A stretch of DNA of 64,000 nt from NCBI RefSeq assembly GCF_016786325.1, contig NZ_JADWYU010000203.1:18516-82515 (forward strand). The letters are read 5' to 3'. A program made the position numbers and the translations under genes. The DNA is from Frankia nepalensis (lineage in GTDB: Bacteria > Actinomycetota > Actinomycetes > Frankiales > Frankiaceae). The notes under the pieces are model-generated. The model searched no databases. It was not told the origin of the DNA and worked only from the letters and a program-made list of their open reading frames with translations. Below, piece by piece: positions 9,763 to 17,516 of this stretch (position 1 is the first letter of the stretch; every line of letters starts with the position of its first letter).

Positions 9763-10449
9763 TCAGCGCGAGGGGTGGTCCCAGCGGCGTCCGAGCACGA
9801 ACGCGAAGCGCTCGGGGACGGCGAGCGGGTCGCCGTCGCCCTCGGCTGGGAGCTCCTGGTAGTCGACCGCGACCGTCAGGCCGGCGACGCGCAGATGCCA
9901 CGCGATGTCGCGTGGGTCCGGCTGCTCCTCGGGCCGTCGGGTCGCGCCGGCCGGGAGGGCGGGGACAGCGGCCGACGGTGTCACGAGGAGTAGCCGACCG
10001 CCGGGGCCGACGAGCCTTGCCAGGCCGGAGATCACCCGTGGCCAGTCGGCGGGCGGGAGCTGGTCGACGATGCCACCGGCCAGGAGAGCGTCGAGGTAGC
10101 CCGGCGCGACCACGGGCCAGGCGGTGTCCACGCTGTCGGCGAGTTCCTTGGCCGACGCGCCGACCCTGACCAGCCGGTCGTCCGGCGGCGACTGCCCGAG
10201 CGCGTCCCCGGACTGGTCGACATAGAGCAGCCGATCACCTGGGCCGAGCCGCTGAAGCAGGTGGTGAACGTGCGGGCCGCTTTCGTGGCCCACGCAGGCG
10301 ACGCGGTCGCCGGGGGTGAGCTGGAGCTTTTCGGCGACGCGGTCCGCCATCCAGCCGAGGACAGCGCCATGGGGCGGAGAACCCTGGTTCTCGACCATGG
10401 CGAGTTGCCTATCGCGCGCAATTGGTTCAACGACGATCAAAGAAATCAC
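9763..10449 (-). CDS. Class I SAM methyltransferase-like protein
   Basis: A 228-aa protein with a Rossmann-like layout resembling class I methyltransferases. GDRVACVGHESGPHVHHLLQ stands at the place of the SAM-binding motif I, and RLLYVDQS follows as the acidic second strand. A later VGPGGRLLLVTPS resembles the post-motif strand of methyltransferase type 11/25 proteins. The glycine-rich motif is degenerate (VGHESGP instead of GxGxG), so catalysis is uncertain. The start is given at GTG 10449; ATG 10398 (MVENQGSPPHGAVLGWM) is an equally plausible start, and neither has a clear ribosome site. No partner gene is adjacent. Confidence 0.6.
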   Translation of the reverse strand: MISLIVVEPIARDRQLAMVENQGSPPHGAVLGWMADRVAEKLQLTPGDRVACVGHESGPHVHHLLQRLGPGDRLLYVDQSGDALGQSPPDDRLVRVGASAKELADSVDTAWPVVAPGYLDALLAGGIVDQLPPADWPRVISGLARLVGPGGRLLLVTPSAAVPALPAGATRRPEEQPDPRDIAWHLRVAGLTVAVDYQELPAEGDGDPLAVPERFAFVLGRRWDHPSR

Positions 10450-10977
10450 CTCTGGCGGGCGCGCGACATGGACAGTGGACGGAGTGGTGGCGGCCGGCGC
10501 CCACCGGTTAGTGAAGACCCCGCGGCGGACGCCGGACTCGCTGTGACCCCTGCGCGGAGTCGAACATAACTAGCCACGGAACGTGTGACCAGGTCACGGA
10601 AGTGGCCACTAGGCGCCAACTTTGCGTGACGTGGCCACACCTGGCCAAAGCCGTTAAGACCCGGTCAGCAAGTGCGGTTGCCTGGTGTAGCGTGCCGCCC
10701 ACGCCGCCCCAGCGCACCGCGCGAACCCACCGACCTCGGCGGCAAGCGCGGTTTCCCCTCCGTTCCGCCTGCCCATCACCCCTGCCCGCTGCCCTGCCCC
10801 CGCGCCCTGGCCACCGTCCCGCGCCCGCCCCCTGCCCGCCCCTGTCCCCAGCGCATCACGCGTGCCCACCGACCTCGCGGGCAAGCGTGATCTCCCTGCG
10901 TCCCACCCTGCCCGTCGACGATCGACCCCGCCGTCGCCGCGCCGCCCCCTCCCAGCAAGACGGCCCCGAGGTCTGAC
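10450..10977. other. Intergenic region upstream of the ECF sigma gene
   Basis: About 530 bp without a supported gene. It contains a 13-bp palindrome gtgacc-a-ggtcac (10585-10597), two copies of the palindrome gtggccac (10602-10609 and 10631-10638), and a long imperfect direct repeat described separately. Promoters for the divergent genes on either side must lie here. Confidence 0.6.
10707..10913. repeat. Imperfect 68-bp direct repeat
   Basis: The segment starting ccccagcgca at 10707-10774 recurs without gaps at 10846-10913. By eye about 51 of 68 positions agree; cccaccgacctcg is shared in the middle. The two copies lie 65-270 bp upstream of the sigma-factor start codon. Confidence 0.65.
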
Positions 10978-11640
10978 ATGACAGCCCCCGATTTGCTCAC
11001 CAACCTGTACCTGGACAACCAACGGCAACTGCGCCATCTGGCCGCCCGCTATCTCAGCGGCGCCGCCCAGACCCCAGAGGACATCACCCAGGAGGCCTAC
11101 CTGCGGGTTTGGCATGCCTGGGATCGCATCGACCCTCAGGCGGCGCTGGCCTACCTGCGACGCACCGTCGTGAACCTGGCCATCGAGACGACCCGTCGCC
11201 AGGCCAGAGCCGAGCGGCGCGAAGGTGCCCTGTGCGCGACGGCCCACGCCCCCAGCGCCGAGGACGTCGCGCTCGCGCGCCTGCTCGACGCCGACGTCCA
11301 CGCCGCGCTGCGGGCACTGCCAGCCCGCCAGCGGGAAGCGATCCTGCTCCGCCACATCCACGACCTGCCACTCCTCGACACCGCCGGTGAGATGGGTTGC
11401 GCCGAGGGCACGGTCAAGGCGTACATCAGCCGGGGACTGGATACGCTCCGCGCCCACCTGGACGCGGACAAACAGGTTCCGGCCGCCCCCGCGCACCCGC
11501 TGACCAAGCCACGGCGGGCGACCCCGCCGAAGCCTCGGCGGGCGGTTTCGGCGAAGCCCCGACGGGCGGCCGCGGCGAAGGCCCGGCGGGCTGCCCAGGC
11601 GCCGGAACCCGTCGGAGCCGCCCTGCGCGGCGCGGCATGA
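10978..11640 (+). CDS. ECF-type RNA polymerase sigma factor with basic C-terminal tail
   Basis: Sigma-70 family alternative sigma factor of 220 aa. Sigma region 2 covers about residues 8-75, with EDITQEAYLRVW as the core-binding helix and LAYLRRTVVNLAI as the -10-recognition part. Region 4 covers about 105-160, with ALPARQREAILLRHI and the helix-turn-helix AEGTVKAYISRGL. After residue 165 a tail of about 55 residues repeats KPRRA/AKARRA four times; it is very basic and unlike the short ends of typical ECF factors. No anti-sigma gene follows; the next 590 bp are non-coding. The tail might bind DNA or a partner and could control activity directly. Start ATG 10978 directly follows a GC-rich leader without a strong Shine-Dalgarno. 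Confidence 0.88.
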   Translation: MTAPDLLTNLYLDNQRQLRHLAARYLSGAAQTPEDITQEAYLRVWHAWDRIDPQAALAYLRRTVVNLAIETTRRQARAERREGALCATAHAPSAEDVALARLLDADVHAALRALPARQREAILLRHIHDLPLLDTAGEMGCAEGTVKAYISRGLDTLRAHLDADKQVPAAPAHPLTKPRRATPPKPRRAVSAKPRRAAAAKARRAAQAPEPVGAALRGAA

Positions 11641-12230
11641 CCTCGCGGCCCCGGTCGCCCTGGCCGTCCCGGCTGCCCCCGCGCGGCCGGGACGGAGCCA
11701 GGGGCGATCCCAGGACCGGTGAGCGCCGGCGCCGGGCCGGCGCTGGAACACGCGGCGCCGTCCGGCCTCCGTCGTCCCGGCGGTCGTCCCGGCGCCAGCT
11801 GGGCTTGCCCGCCCGGTGGCGGCGGGGAAGCGGAACGCCGCGCGGCGTCGCCGCTTAGAACCTGGTTTCAGAGTGGTCGGGTGACGGCGAGGCGGCCGTC
11901 GCCCGACCAGGCCGGTTCCCCCGGTGCACCGGGGGAACACGTCGACGCCGCCGGCGGGTCCCCGGACACGCGCTGGCGGCCCCTGGCCGTTCGCCCGTGG
12001 CCGACCCTGGCGGGAGGCGCCGTTTAGATCTAGATTCCAGTGCCGTGGCCGGCACGGTCCGCCCGGCTCCCACCCGTCCCGCCGCCGTCGACCGCGACCG
12101 CGGGGCGCGCTCGGCTGTTCCCGCTGCCTGCCGGGGGCGGCCGAGGCGTGGCGCGCGAAAGGGACGGTCTCCAGCAGTCGCGGACCGACCTCCACCGTCG
12201 AGAGCCCCAGGGCACAGGAGAGGAACGAGA
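11641..12230. other. Intergenic region sigma factor-SDR
   Basis: About 590 bp without a supported gene. It carries an imperfect hairpin (11873-11909, arms tggtcggg/cccgacca with inner gacggc/gccgtc) and a 24-bp perfect palindrome just after it. The SDR promoter is probably near the AT-richer tttagatctagattcc at about 12022. A Shine-Dalgarno ggagagga precedes the SDR start. Confidence 0.6.
11915..11938. promoter_or_regulatory. 24-bp perfect palindrome
   Basis: The sequence gttcccccggtg followed by its exact reverse complement has no spacer. It follows another hairpin (11873-11909) about 275 bp after the sigma-factor gene. It may be a second terminator or a dimeric operator; the absence of a loop favours a protein-binding site or a cruciform. 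Confidence 0.5.
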
Positions 12231-13010
12231 ATGCTGCTGCGGAACAAGACGACCCTGATTACCGGCGTAGGCAGTGGCCTGGGACGGGAGATGGCTTCTT
12301 CCATGCTCGCCGCCGGCGCCAACGTGGTCATCGCCGCCAGGTCCGCCGACGGGTTACGCCAGGCCGCGAAAGAACTCGACCCGTCCGGTGAGCGTGTTCT
12401 CGCCCATCCCGCCGACATCTGCGACGAGGAAAGCTGCGAGGCTCTCGTCACCGCGGCCGTGGACCGCTTCGGCGCGGTTGACTCCGTGGTTCAGGTCGCC
12501 GCATTCGAGGACGCGTTCGGCGGGCTGTTCGACGCGGACCTGGACAAGTGGAGCCGGGCCTTCGACACGAATGTCCTCGGTAGTCTCCGGCTGCTGCGGG
12601 CCGTCGTCCCGGCCATGAAGGAGCGGGGCGGCGGCTCGGTTGTCCTCGTCGGCAGTCAGTCGGCGTTCAAGGTCGCGATGCCCCAGGGGGGCTACGCGGC
12701 CTCGAAGGGCGCCCTCCTGTCGGCGATGTACTACCTCGCCGACGAACTCGGCCCCGACGGAATCCGCGTCAACACTGTCGTTCCCAGCTGGATGTGGGGC
12801 CCCAACGTTCAGCTCTATGTCGACTTCCGCGCGCAGACCGAAGGAAAGTCGACCGACGAGATCCTGGAGGAGATCGTCGGAAAGTTCCCGCTGCGCCGCA
12901 TGACCGAGGACAGCGAGGTCGCCGACGCCGCGGTGTTCTTCTGCTCGGACCTGTCCAGGGCCGTCACCGGCCAGTATCTCCTGGTCAACAGCGGCGAGCT
13001 GATGCGCTGA
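12231..13010 (+). CDS. Short-chain dehydrogenase/reductase (SDR)
   Basis: Classical SDR oxidoreductase of 259 aa using NAD(P). The coenzyme motif TGVGSGLG lies near residues 11-18 and the catalytic Ser in VGSQSAF near 142-144. The YxxxK pair is Y155/K159 in GGYAASKG, and NTVVPSWMWGP follows. The acidic/Arg context after strand 2 (AARSADGL) leans to NADP. It is the first gene of the accessory island: 134 bp later comes an amine-dehydrogenase-like gene on the same strand. Start ATG 12231 follows aggagaggaac. It probably oxidises or reduces a hydroxyl/keto intermediate; the substrate is not deducible. Confidence 0.9.
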   Translation: MLLRNKTTLITGVGSGLGREMASSMLAAGANVVIAARSADGLRQAAKELDPSGERVLAHPADICDEESCEALVTAAVDRFGAVDSVVQVAAFEDAFGGLFDADLDKWSRAFDTNVLGSLRLLRAVVPAMKERGGGSVVLVGSQSAFKVAMPQGGYAASKGALLSAMYYLADELGPDGIRVNTVVPSWMWGPNVQLYVDFRAQTEGKSTDEILEEIVGKFPLRRMTEDSEVADAAVFFCSDLSRAVTGQYLLVNSGELMR

Positions 13011-13144
13011 CGCCCGCGCGCCGGCCCACGCGGCGGCCGCGCCACGGGAGGCACGCGCACCTGTCCGCGTCGCGGTCCGTGGTCGTCTGCTCCGGTGGGC
13101 CGAAGGCTCGACCAGCTGGATCCTCGACCACCCAGGAGTGCGCC

Positions 13145-14221
13145 ATGAAATACCCAGTCATCGTGTGGGGAACCGGATTCGTCGGCAAGCGGGTGATCCG
13201 GGAGCTCGTCGACCACCCGGTCTTCGAACTCGTCGGGGTCATCGTCTCCGACCCGGCCAAGGAGGGCCGCGACGCGGGCGAGATCGCCGGCATCGGACCC
13301 ATCGGCGTCACGGCCACCCGTGACGCGGCGGCCGTGCTCGGCCGCGGGGCGGCCGCCGTCGCCTACTTCGGCCCGACCGCCGCCTATGCCGCGCAGAACA
13401 TCGCCAACATGTCGCTGGCGCTGCGCGCCGGCGTCAACGTCGTCTCCACGGCCATGACGCCGCTGGTCTATCCCCCCGCCTGCTCGGAGGACCTCACCCG
13501 CGAACTCGCGGCGGCGTGCGCCGAAGGCGCGACCAGCTGCTTCACCACCGGCATCGATCCCGGCTTCGCCAACGACCTCTTCCCGATGACGCTGATGGGC
13601 CTCACCGGACGCGTCGACTCGGTCCGGATCCAGGAGATCCTCGACTACTCCACCTACACCGGCGACTACAGCCCGATGGGTCTCGGCGAGCCGGTCGAGA
13701 CCCAGGCTCTCCTGGAGATCCCGGAGCTGCTGATCTTCGGCTGGGGACACACGATCCCGATGATCGCCGACGCGATCGGCGTCAAGCTGGAGAAGATCGA
13801 CACCATCTGGGAGAAGTGGGCGACACCCGAGCCGATCGTCTTTCCGCACGGGCGGGTCGAGACGGGCCACACCGCCGCGGTCCGGTTCGAGATCCGGGGC
13901 TGGGCCGACGGCGAGCCACGCATCGTCGTCGAGCACTGCAACCGGATCACCCACGCCGCGGCACCCGACTGGCCCCGCCCGAAGATGGTCGACAACGACG
14001 CCTACCGGGTCACGATCAAGGGCAGTCCGAACATCGAGCAGGAGACGGCCTTCCGCGCGTTCGACTCGGGCGACCCCAACGAGGCCGGCTGCCTGGCCAA
14101 CGGCATGCGGGCCGTCAACGCCATCCCGGCCGTCGTCGACGCCGCCCCCGGCCTCCTGTCGGCGCTCGACCTCCCCCTGGTCCCGGGCTTCGGCGCCATG
14201 CGCGCCGCCGCCGGTCGGTAG
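13145..14221 (+). CDS. NAD(P)-dependent amine dehydrogenase / dihydrodipicolinate-reductase-like protein (paralog 1)
   Basis: A 358-aa oxidoreductase with an N-terminal Rossmann fold (VIVWGTGFVGKRVIREL, residues 4-20) followed by a DapB-like stretch, SDPAKEGRDAGEIAGIG. The C-terminal domain resembles 2,4-diaminopentanoate-dehydrogenase-like proteins, which are usually named dihydrodipicolinate reductase or amine dehydrogenase in actinobacteria. Conserved features shared with the paralog at 22591 are NVVSTAMTPLVYPP, TGIDPGFANDLFPM and the end NAIPAVVDAAPGLLSALDLP. It is too long for, and unlike, true lysine-pathway DapB. Start ATG 13145 follows aggag by 6 nt; an open frame extends upstream over the SDR end but has no ribosome site. 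The probable role is in catabolism with the neighbouring SDR; the substrate is unknown. Confidence 0.82.
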   Translation: MKYPVIVWGTGFVGKRVIRELVDHPVFELVGVIVSDPAKEGRDAGEIAGIGPIGVTATRDAAAVLGRGAAAVAYFGPTAAYAAQNIANMSLALRAGVNVVSTAMTPLVYPPACSEDLTRELAAACAEGATSCFTTGIDPGFANDLFPMTLMGLTGRVDSVRIQEILDYSTYTGDYSPMGLGEPVETQALLEIPELLIFGWGHTIPMIADAIGVKLEKIDTIWEKWATPEPIVFPHGRVETGHTAAVRFEIRGWADGEPRIVVEHCNRITHAAAPDWPRPKMVDNDAYRVTIKGSPNIEQETAFRAFDSGDPNEAGCLANGMRAVNAIPAVVDAAPGLLSALDLPLVPGFGAMRAAAGR

Positions 14222-14340
14222 GCCGCGGCTGGCTCCTGGCGCCAGGGATCGCTCCTCGGGCCGTGTCGCGGTTCTCGTCGGTCACGGCGGTATCCGCGAC
14301 GCGGCCCCGCGAGGTGGCGGGTGGGCGCATAGTGGTTGGC

Positions 14341-14829
14341 ATGCCGGTCGTTCGCGCGCAGGTCACGGCGGAGGTGCCGCCAGAGGTGGCGTTCGTCGTG
14401 TCGCAGACGACTGGGGCGCTCCGGCTGAGCTGGGATCCGTTCATCCGCCGGCAGCACTTTCTGGACGGCGCCGAACGGCCGGCGAAGGGGGTGCGGACGC
14501 TGACGCGGTCCCGTCATGGACTGCGCATGGTCAGCGAGTACGTGTCCTACGCGCCGCCCAGCCACGTCGGGATGAAGATGGTCTCCGGCCCGTGGTTCTT
14601 CGAGATGTTCGCCGGTGGCTGGCGGTTCGCGCCGGCGCCGGGTGGCCGGGGGACCGTCGCGACCTGGACCTACAGCTTCCGATGCCGGCCGCGGCTGCTG
14701 CGCCCGGTCATGAACACCGTCGGGACGTGGCTGCTGGGCCGCGACATTCGCCGGCGGCTCGCGGCGTTCGCGGCCGCGTGCGACGACGAGCGGATTTGCG
14801 CGGTGGCCGTCGGCCAGGGGGCGGCCTGA
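14341..14829 (+). CDS. SRPBCC-family (START/polyketide-cyclase-like) protein
   Basis: A 162-aa protein with features of the SRPBCC helix-grip fold: an N-terminal strand with VRAQVTAEVPPEVAFVV, a central GMKMVSGPWFF, and the strand WTYSFRCRPRLLRPVMNTVG before a long C-terminal helix. Such proteins bind hydrophobic ligands or act as cyclase/dehydrase. The start is chosen at ATG 14341; the ribosome site is poor and the frame is open far upstream. The position between a catabolic oxidoreductase and an AraC/VOC pair fits handling of a hydrophobic small molecule, but this is inference. Confidence 0.72.
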   Translation: MPVVRAQVTAEVPPEVAFVVSQTTGALRLSWDPFIRRQHFLDGAERPAKGVRTLTRSRHGLRMVSEYVSYAPPSHVGMKMVSGPWFFEMFAGGWRFAPAPGGRGTVATWTYSFRCRPRLLRPVMNTVGTWLLGRDIRRRLAAFAAACDDERICAVAVGQGAA

Positions 14830-14900
14830 GCCGCGCCGGCTGACCGCGCCGCGCGCACGACCGTCCCCCGGATGGGTGGGCCAAGGGATACTCCGGCATT

Positions 14901-15317
14901 GTGGTGCAGCTTTCTCGTCACCTGCTGCGGGCCAAGGACCTTGCTGATGGCCGGTACTTCGAGCCGCTGACCGTGGCGGAGCTGGCGCGGGCCGCGGGGT
15001 TGTCGCCCGCCCATTTCAGCCGTGAGTTCCGGCGCGCGTTCGGCGAGTCTCCGCACCGGTACCTGCTCACCCGCCGGCTGGAGCGGGCGGCCGCCCTGCT
15101 GCGCAACACCGACCGGCCGGTGACCGAGATCTGTTTCTCCGTCGGGCTGACGAGCCTGGGCTCGTTCACGACGAGCTTCCGGCGGGTGTACGGCGTCACG
15201 CCGCTGGCCTACCGCGCCAGCTTCCCGCCGGCCCGGCGGCACATCCGGGTGCCGGACTGCGTCGCCCGGGCCTACGGCCGGCCCAAGAACCGCACGTTTC
15301 GAGAAGTCGAGGCCTGA
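14901..15317 (+). CDS. AraC-family regulator, DNA-binding domain only
   Basis: A 138-aa regulator that is little more than the AraC/XylS DNA-binding domain. HTH1 lies around LTVAELARAAGLSPAHFSREF and HTH2 around VTEICFSVGLTSLGSFTTSF, ending with RRVYGVTPLAYR. No ligand-binding domain is present, so it may respond through a partner or act constitutively. The GTG start at 14901 lies 9 nt after a -10-like gatact (14887-14892) with no Shine-Dalgarno, which suggests a leaderless transcript. A VOC-superfamily gene follows 42 bp later; AraC-VOC pairs of this kind recur in actinobacteria, and the regulator probably controls that gene. Confidence 0.88.
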   Translation: MVQLSRHLLRAKDLADGRYFEPLTVAELARAAGLSPAHFSREFRRAFGESPHRYLLTRRLERAAALLRNTDRPVTEICFSVGLTSLGSFTTSFRRVYGVTPLAYRASFPPARRHIRVPDCVARAYGRPKNRTFREVEA

Positions 15318-15359
15318 TCCGGGCGCGTAGCGTCGCGCGCAGCCGACCCGGGAGCCCCG

Positions 15360-15791
15360 ATGATCAGGATCGTCAACGCGCAGTTCTGGGTGCACGACCA
15401 GGACGAGGCGCTCGCCTTCTACACGCGGATGCTCGGCTGGGAGGTGCGAGCGGACGTCACGATGCCCGAATGGGCGTTCCGGTGGCTCGTCGTCGGCCCC
15501 GTCGGACAGGAGGGTGTCGGGCTCGTTCTGATGCCGGTCCCGAAGCCGCCCATGTTCGACGGGAGCACCAGCGAGGCGTTGGCCGAGCTGGTCGCGAAGG
15601 GCGCGGGCGGCACGCTGTTCCTGGAGACCGACGACTGCCAGGCCGCCTACGACGAGCTGTCCGCCCGGGGCGTCGCCTTCAACGACCCGCCGACCCGTCA
15701 GCCCTACGGCATCGACACGTCCTTCCGCGACCCGTCCGGCAACAACGTCCGCCTCACCCAGGTCCTCGAGTTCTCGCCGGACCGCCACTGA
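15360..15791 (+). CDS. VOC-superfamily (glyoxalase/dioxygenase-fold) protein
   Basis: A 143-aa protein of the vicinal-oxygen-chelate fold with two beta-alpha-beta-beta-beta modules: IVNAQFWVHDQDEALAFYTR at the start and FLETDDCQAAYDELSARGV in the second half. It ends FRDPSGNNVRLTQV, the standard glyoxalase/bleomycin-resistance closing motif. The metal-ligand set is incomplete by eye, so it may be a binding protein rather than an enzyme. Start ATG 15360 follows gggag. It probably forms a unit with the AraC regulator just upstream. Confidence 0.88.
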   Translation: MIRIVNAQFWVHDQDEALAFYTRMLGWEVRADVTMPEWAFRWLVVGPVGQEGVGLVLMPVPKPPMFDGSTSEALAELVAKGAGGTLFLETDDCQAAYDELSARGVAFNDPPTRQPYGIDTSFRDPSGNNVRLTQVLEFSPDRH

Positions 15792-16004
15792 GGCAGCCCC
15801 GTCGGCCGGCACACGGGCGGCCCTCCCCAGCCCACCGGCCCGGCATCCCACCGCCCGGCATCCCACCGGCGCGGCCGTCGGCCGCGCGCGGCGCTGGTCG
15901 CCCGGCTGTCCCGTGCCAGGCCGCCGCTCGCCGTCACCTGTCGCTTCCCGCGCGGGATCTCGGAACGTGGGATCTCGGAAACCGAGGAACTGAGGAATCC
16001 AGTC

Positions 16005-16601
16005 ATGACGACGGACGACGTCGGCCTTCAGCCGCTCGTGGCCAGGAGCTACCTGGCGCTCGCGGACGTCCTCGACCCGCTCTCCGACGACCGGTGGGAC
16101 ACGCCGTCGCTGTGCGCGGGCTGGCGCGTCCGGGAGGTCGTCGCGCACCTGACCATGGCGGCGCGTTACTCCGAGAGGGCCTTTCTCGCCGAGCTGCGCG
16201 CCTGTGACTTCGACTTCTCCCGGCTGTCCGACCTGATCGCCGGCCGCGACGCCAGGCTGCCTACCGCGGAGCTGGTCGCGAACCTGCGCCGCGAGGTCAT
16301 GCATCGGTGGACGCCGCCGGACGGCGGCCACCGCGGCGCCCTGAGCCACGTGGTCATCCACGGCCTCGACATCACCGTGCCGCTGGGTGTGCCTCGCCTG
16401 GCCGCTGACGAGGCCATGGTTGTCGTCCTCGACAGCCTCGGCGCCGAAGGCGGCGCCAGGCATTTCGGCGTCGACCTCGCTGGGCGTCGCCTCGAGGCGA
16501 CGGATCTCGACTGGTCGTTCGGTGCCGGGCAACCACTGCGCGGCCCAGCCGAGGACCTCGTGCTTCTGCTCGCCGGCCGCTCGCCCATGGCGGATTCCTG
16601 A
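16005..16601 (+). CDS. Maleylpyruvate-isomerase-family, mycothiol-dependent-type protein
   Basis: A 198-aa DinB/MDMPI-fold protein. The N-terminal four-helix bundle contains LCAGWRVREVVAHLTMA, the family's characteristic helix with a metal-ligand His, and SHVVIHGLDI, where two more ligand-type His residues sit. The usual Glu of the EHH-type motif is not evident, so activity is unsure. Members use mycothiol, the actinobacterial thiol, for isomerisation or detoxification. Start ATG 16005 follows gaggaa. In the 213 bp upstream, gatctcggaa occurs twice close together. A partial role in aromatic breakdown would fit the island, but this is inference. Confidence 0.82.
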   Translation: MTTDDVGLQPLVARSYLALADVLDPLSDDRWDTPSLCAGWRVREVVAHLTMAARYSERAFLAELRACDFDFSRLSDLIAGRDARLPTAELVANLRREVMHRWTPPDGGHRGALSHVVIHGLDITVPLGVPRLAADEAMVVVLDSLGAEGGARHFGVDLAGRRLEATDLDWSFGAGQPLRGPAEDLVLLLAGRSPMADS

Positions 16602-17516
16602 TCCGCGGGTTCGGATTCGCGCTCTGCGAGCGCGCCCGTACCCGGCCTCCCGACGCGGCACCAGCGGATCCGCCATCCTCGCTCTGTCGCCACGGGCCAG
16701 CGGGCGAGCCAGCCGAACACTCGAGCCAGGACCAGATCACCGACCGCAGCGCCATGAACAGTGATCATGGGCCCTCGTGGCTGACGGTGGAGTCGCGGGT
16801 CGGCACTCCGAAAACGACTTCCGGCGCGGAACTGGCCGCCCTCCGCTCGCCGACGCGCTCCCGTGCACGGCGGGATCATCCGCCCGGCTCGACGCTTCCT
16901 TCCGTCGCCTTGCACCGCACAGGCGTTGACTGCCACCAGGCCAGGCGCTACGTTCGGAACAACTATTAGGTTCTAATTTAGGGTGACGAGAAGGAGGCTC
17001 GCTCGGCGGCACGAGAGCATGGCGCCGCGGCACGGTTGATCACGGTTGATCACGAGTTGTCCGCGGGAACGGCGAGGAGACCGGCTGCCGGTCGAGCCGT
17101 TGCCGCGAATATTCGGCGATCATGCTCGCGGGTCTGGCGCGTACGGGCCGGGCGAACGCCGCGGGGAGCGGGGCCAGGCGGAAGCTCAACGGCACACCGA
17201 TCAGCTGCCGGCTCGGCGTGGCGCGCTGGAAGGCGCCCCGCCTGGCTGGCCGAGGTCCAGAAAACAACCAGCTGGTTTGTTTGGGTCTCGCCGGAATGCC
17301 GCCTCCCGGTTTCGACCAGAATTTCGGGGTCAGTCGGTCGTCTATCCCGCCGACTGATCCGGACAGCGTCAGGGCGGGCGGGAGCCCTTTCCTGGCTCGG
17401 CCTCCTCCGGCTGGCGGACCGCGTCGGCGAGTCGCGTATCTCTGGAAGCGGCCCAGGAGCCGACTGAACGCGGGCATTTCGGGATCACACATCTTCGGAG
17501 AACAGGCGGGGATCGC
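16602..17516. other. 915-bp region without a gene; promoter and long leader
   Basis: No frame here shows convincing coding character. The stretch holds a strong promoter with an operator-like palindrome at 16926-16977. An isolated Shine-Dalgarno-like aaggagg (about 16991-16997) is followed by no suitable start codon, and a tandem 10-bp repeat ggttgatcac lies at 17035-17054. If the promoter serves the binding-protein gene at 17517, its 5' leader is about 550 nt. Confidence 0.6.
16926..16977 (+). promoter_or_regulatory. Sigma-70-type promoter with overlapping palindrome
   Basis: TTGACT (16926-16931), a 17-bp spacer and TACGTT (16949-16954) form the best canonical promoter seen in the window. 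Just downstream, attag-gtt-ctaat (16965-16977) is a perfect 5-bp-arm inverted repeat in AT-rich sequence, positioned over the expected start of transcription, as for a repressor. The half ggttctaatt recalls sites of TetR repressors of lipid catabolism, but only as a half-site. Confidence 0.55.

Noticed and set aside
10654..12195. 513-codon minus-strand frame across the sigma-factor gene and its flanks
   Set aside because: Antisense to a clear sigma factor, low-complexity Arg/Gly composition, no ribosome site or domain.
13145..14221. Reading this gene as dapB of lysine biosynthesis
   Set aside because: Length (358 aa), the distinct C-terminal domain and a second paralog at 22591 in a catabolic context do not fit the true DapB of about 245-270 aa.
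16602..17516. Several open frames in the 915-bp gap, on both strands
   Set aside because: None has a ribosome site at a start codon, normal amino-acid composition or a known domain.
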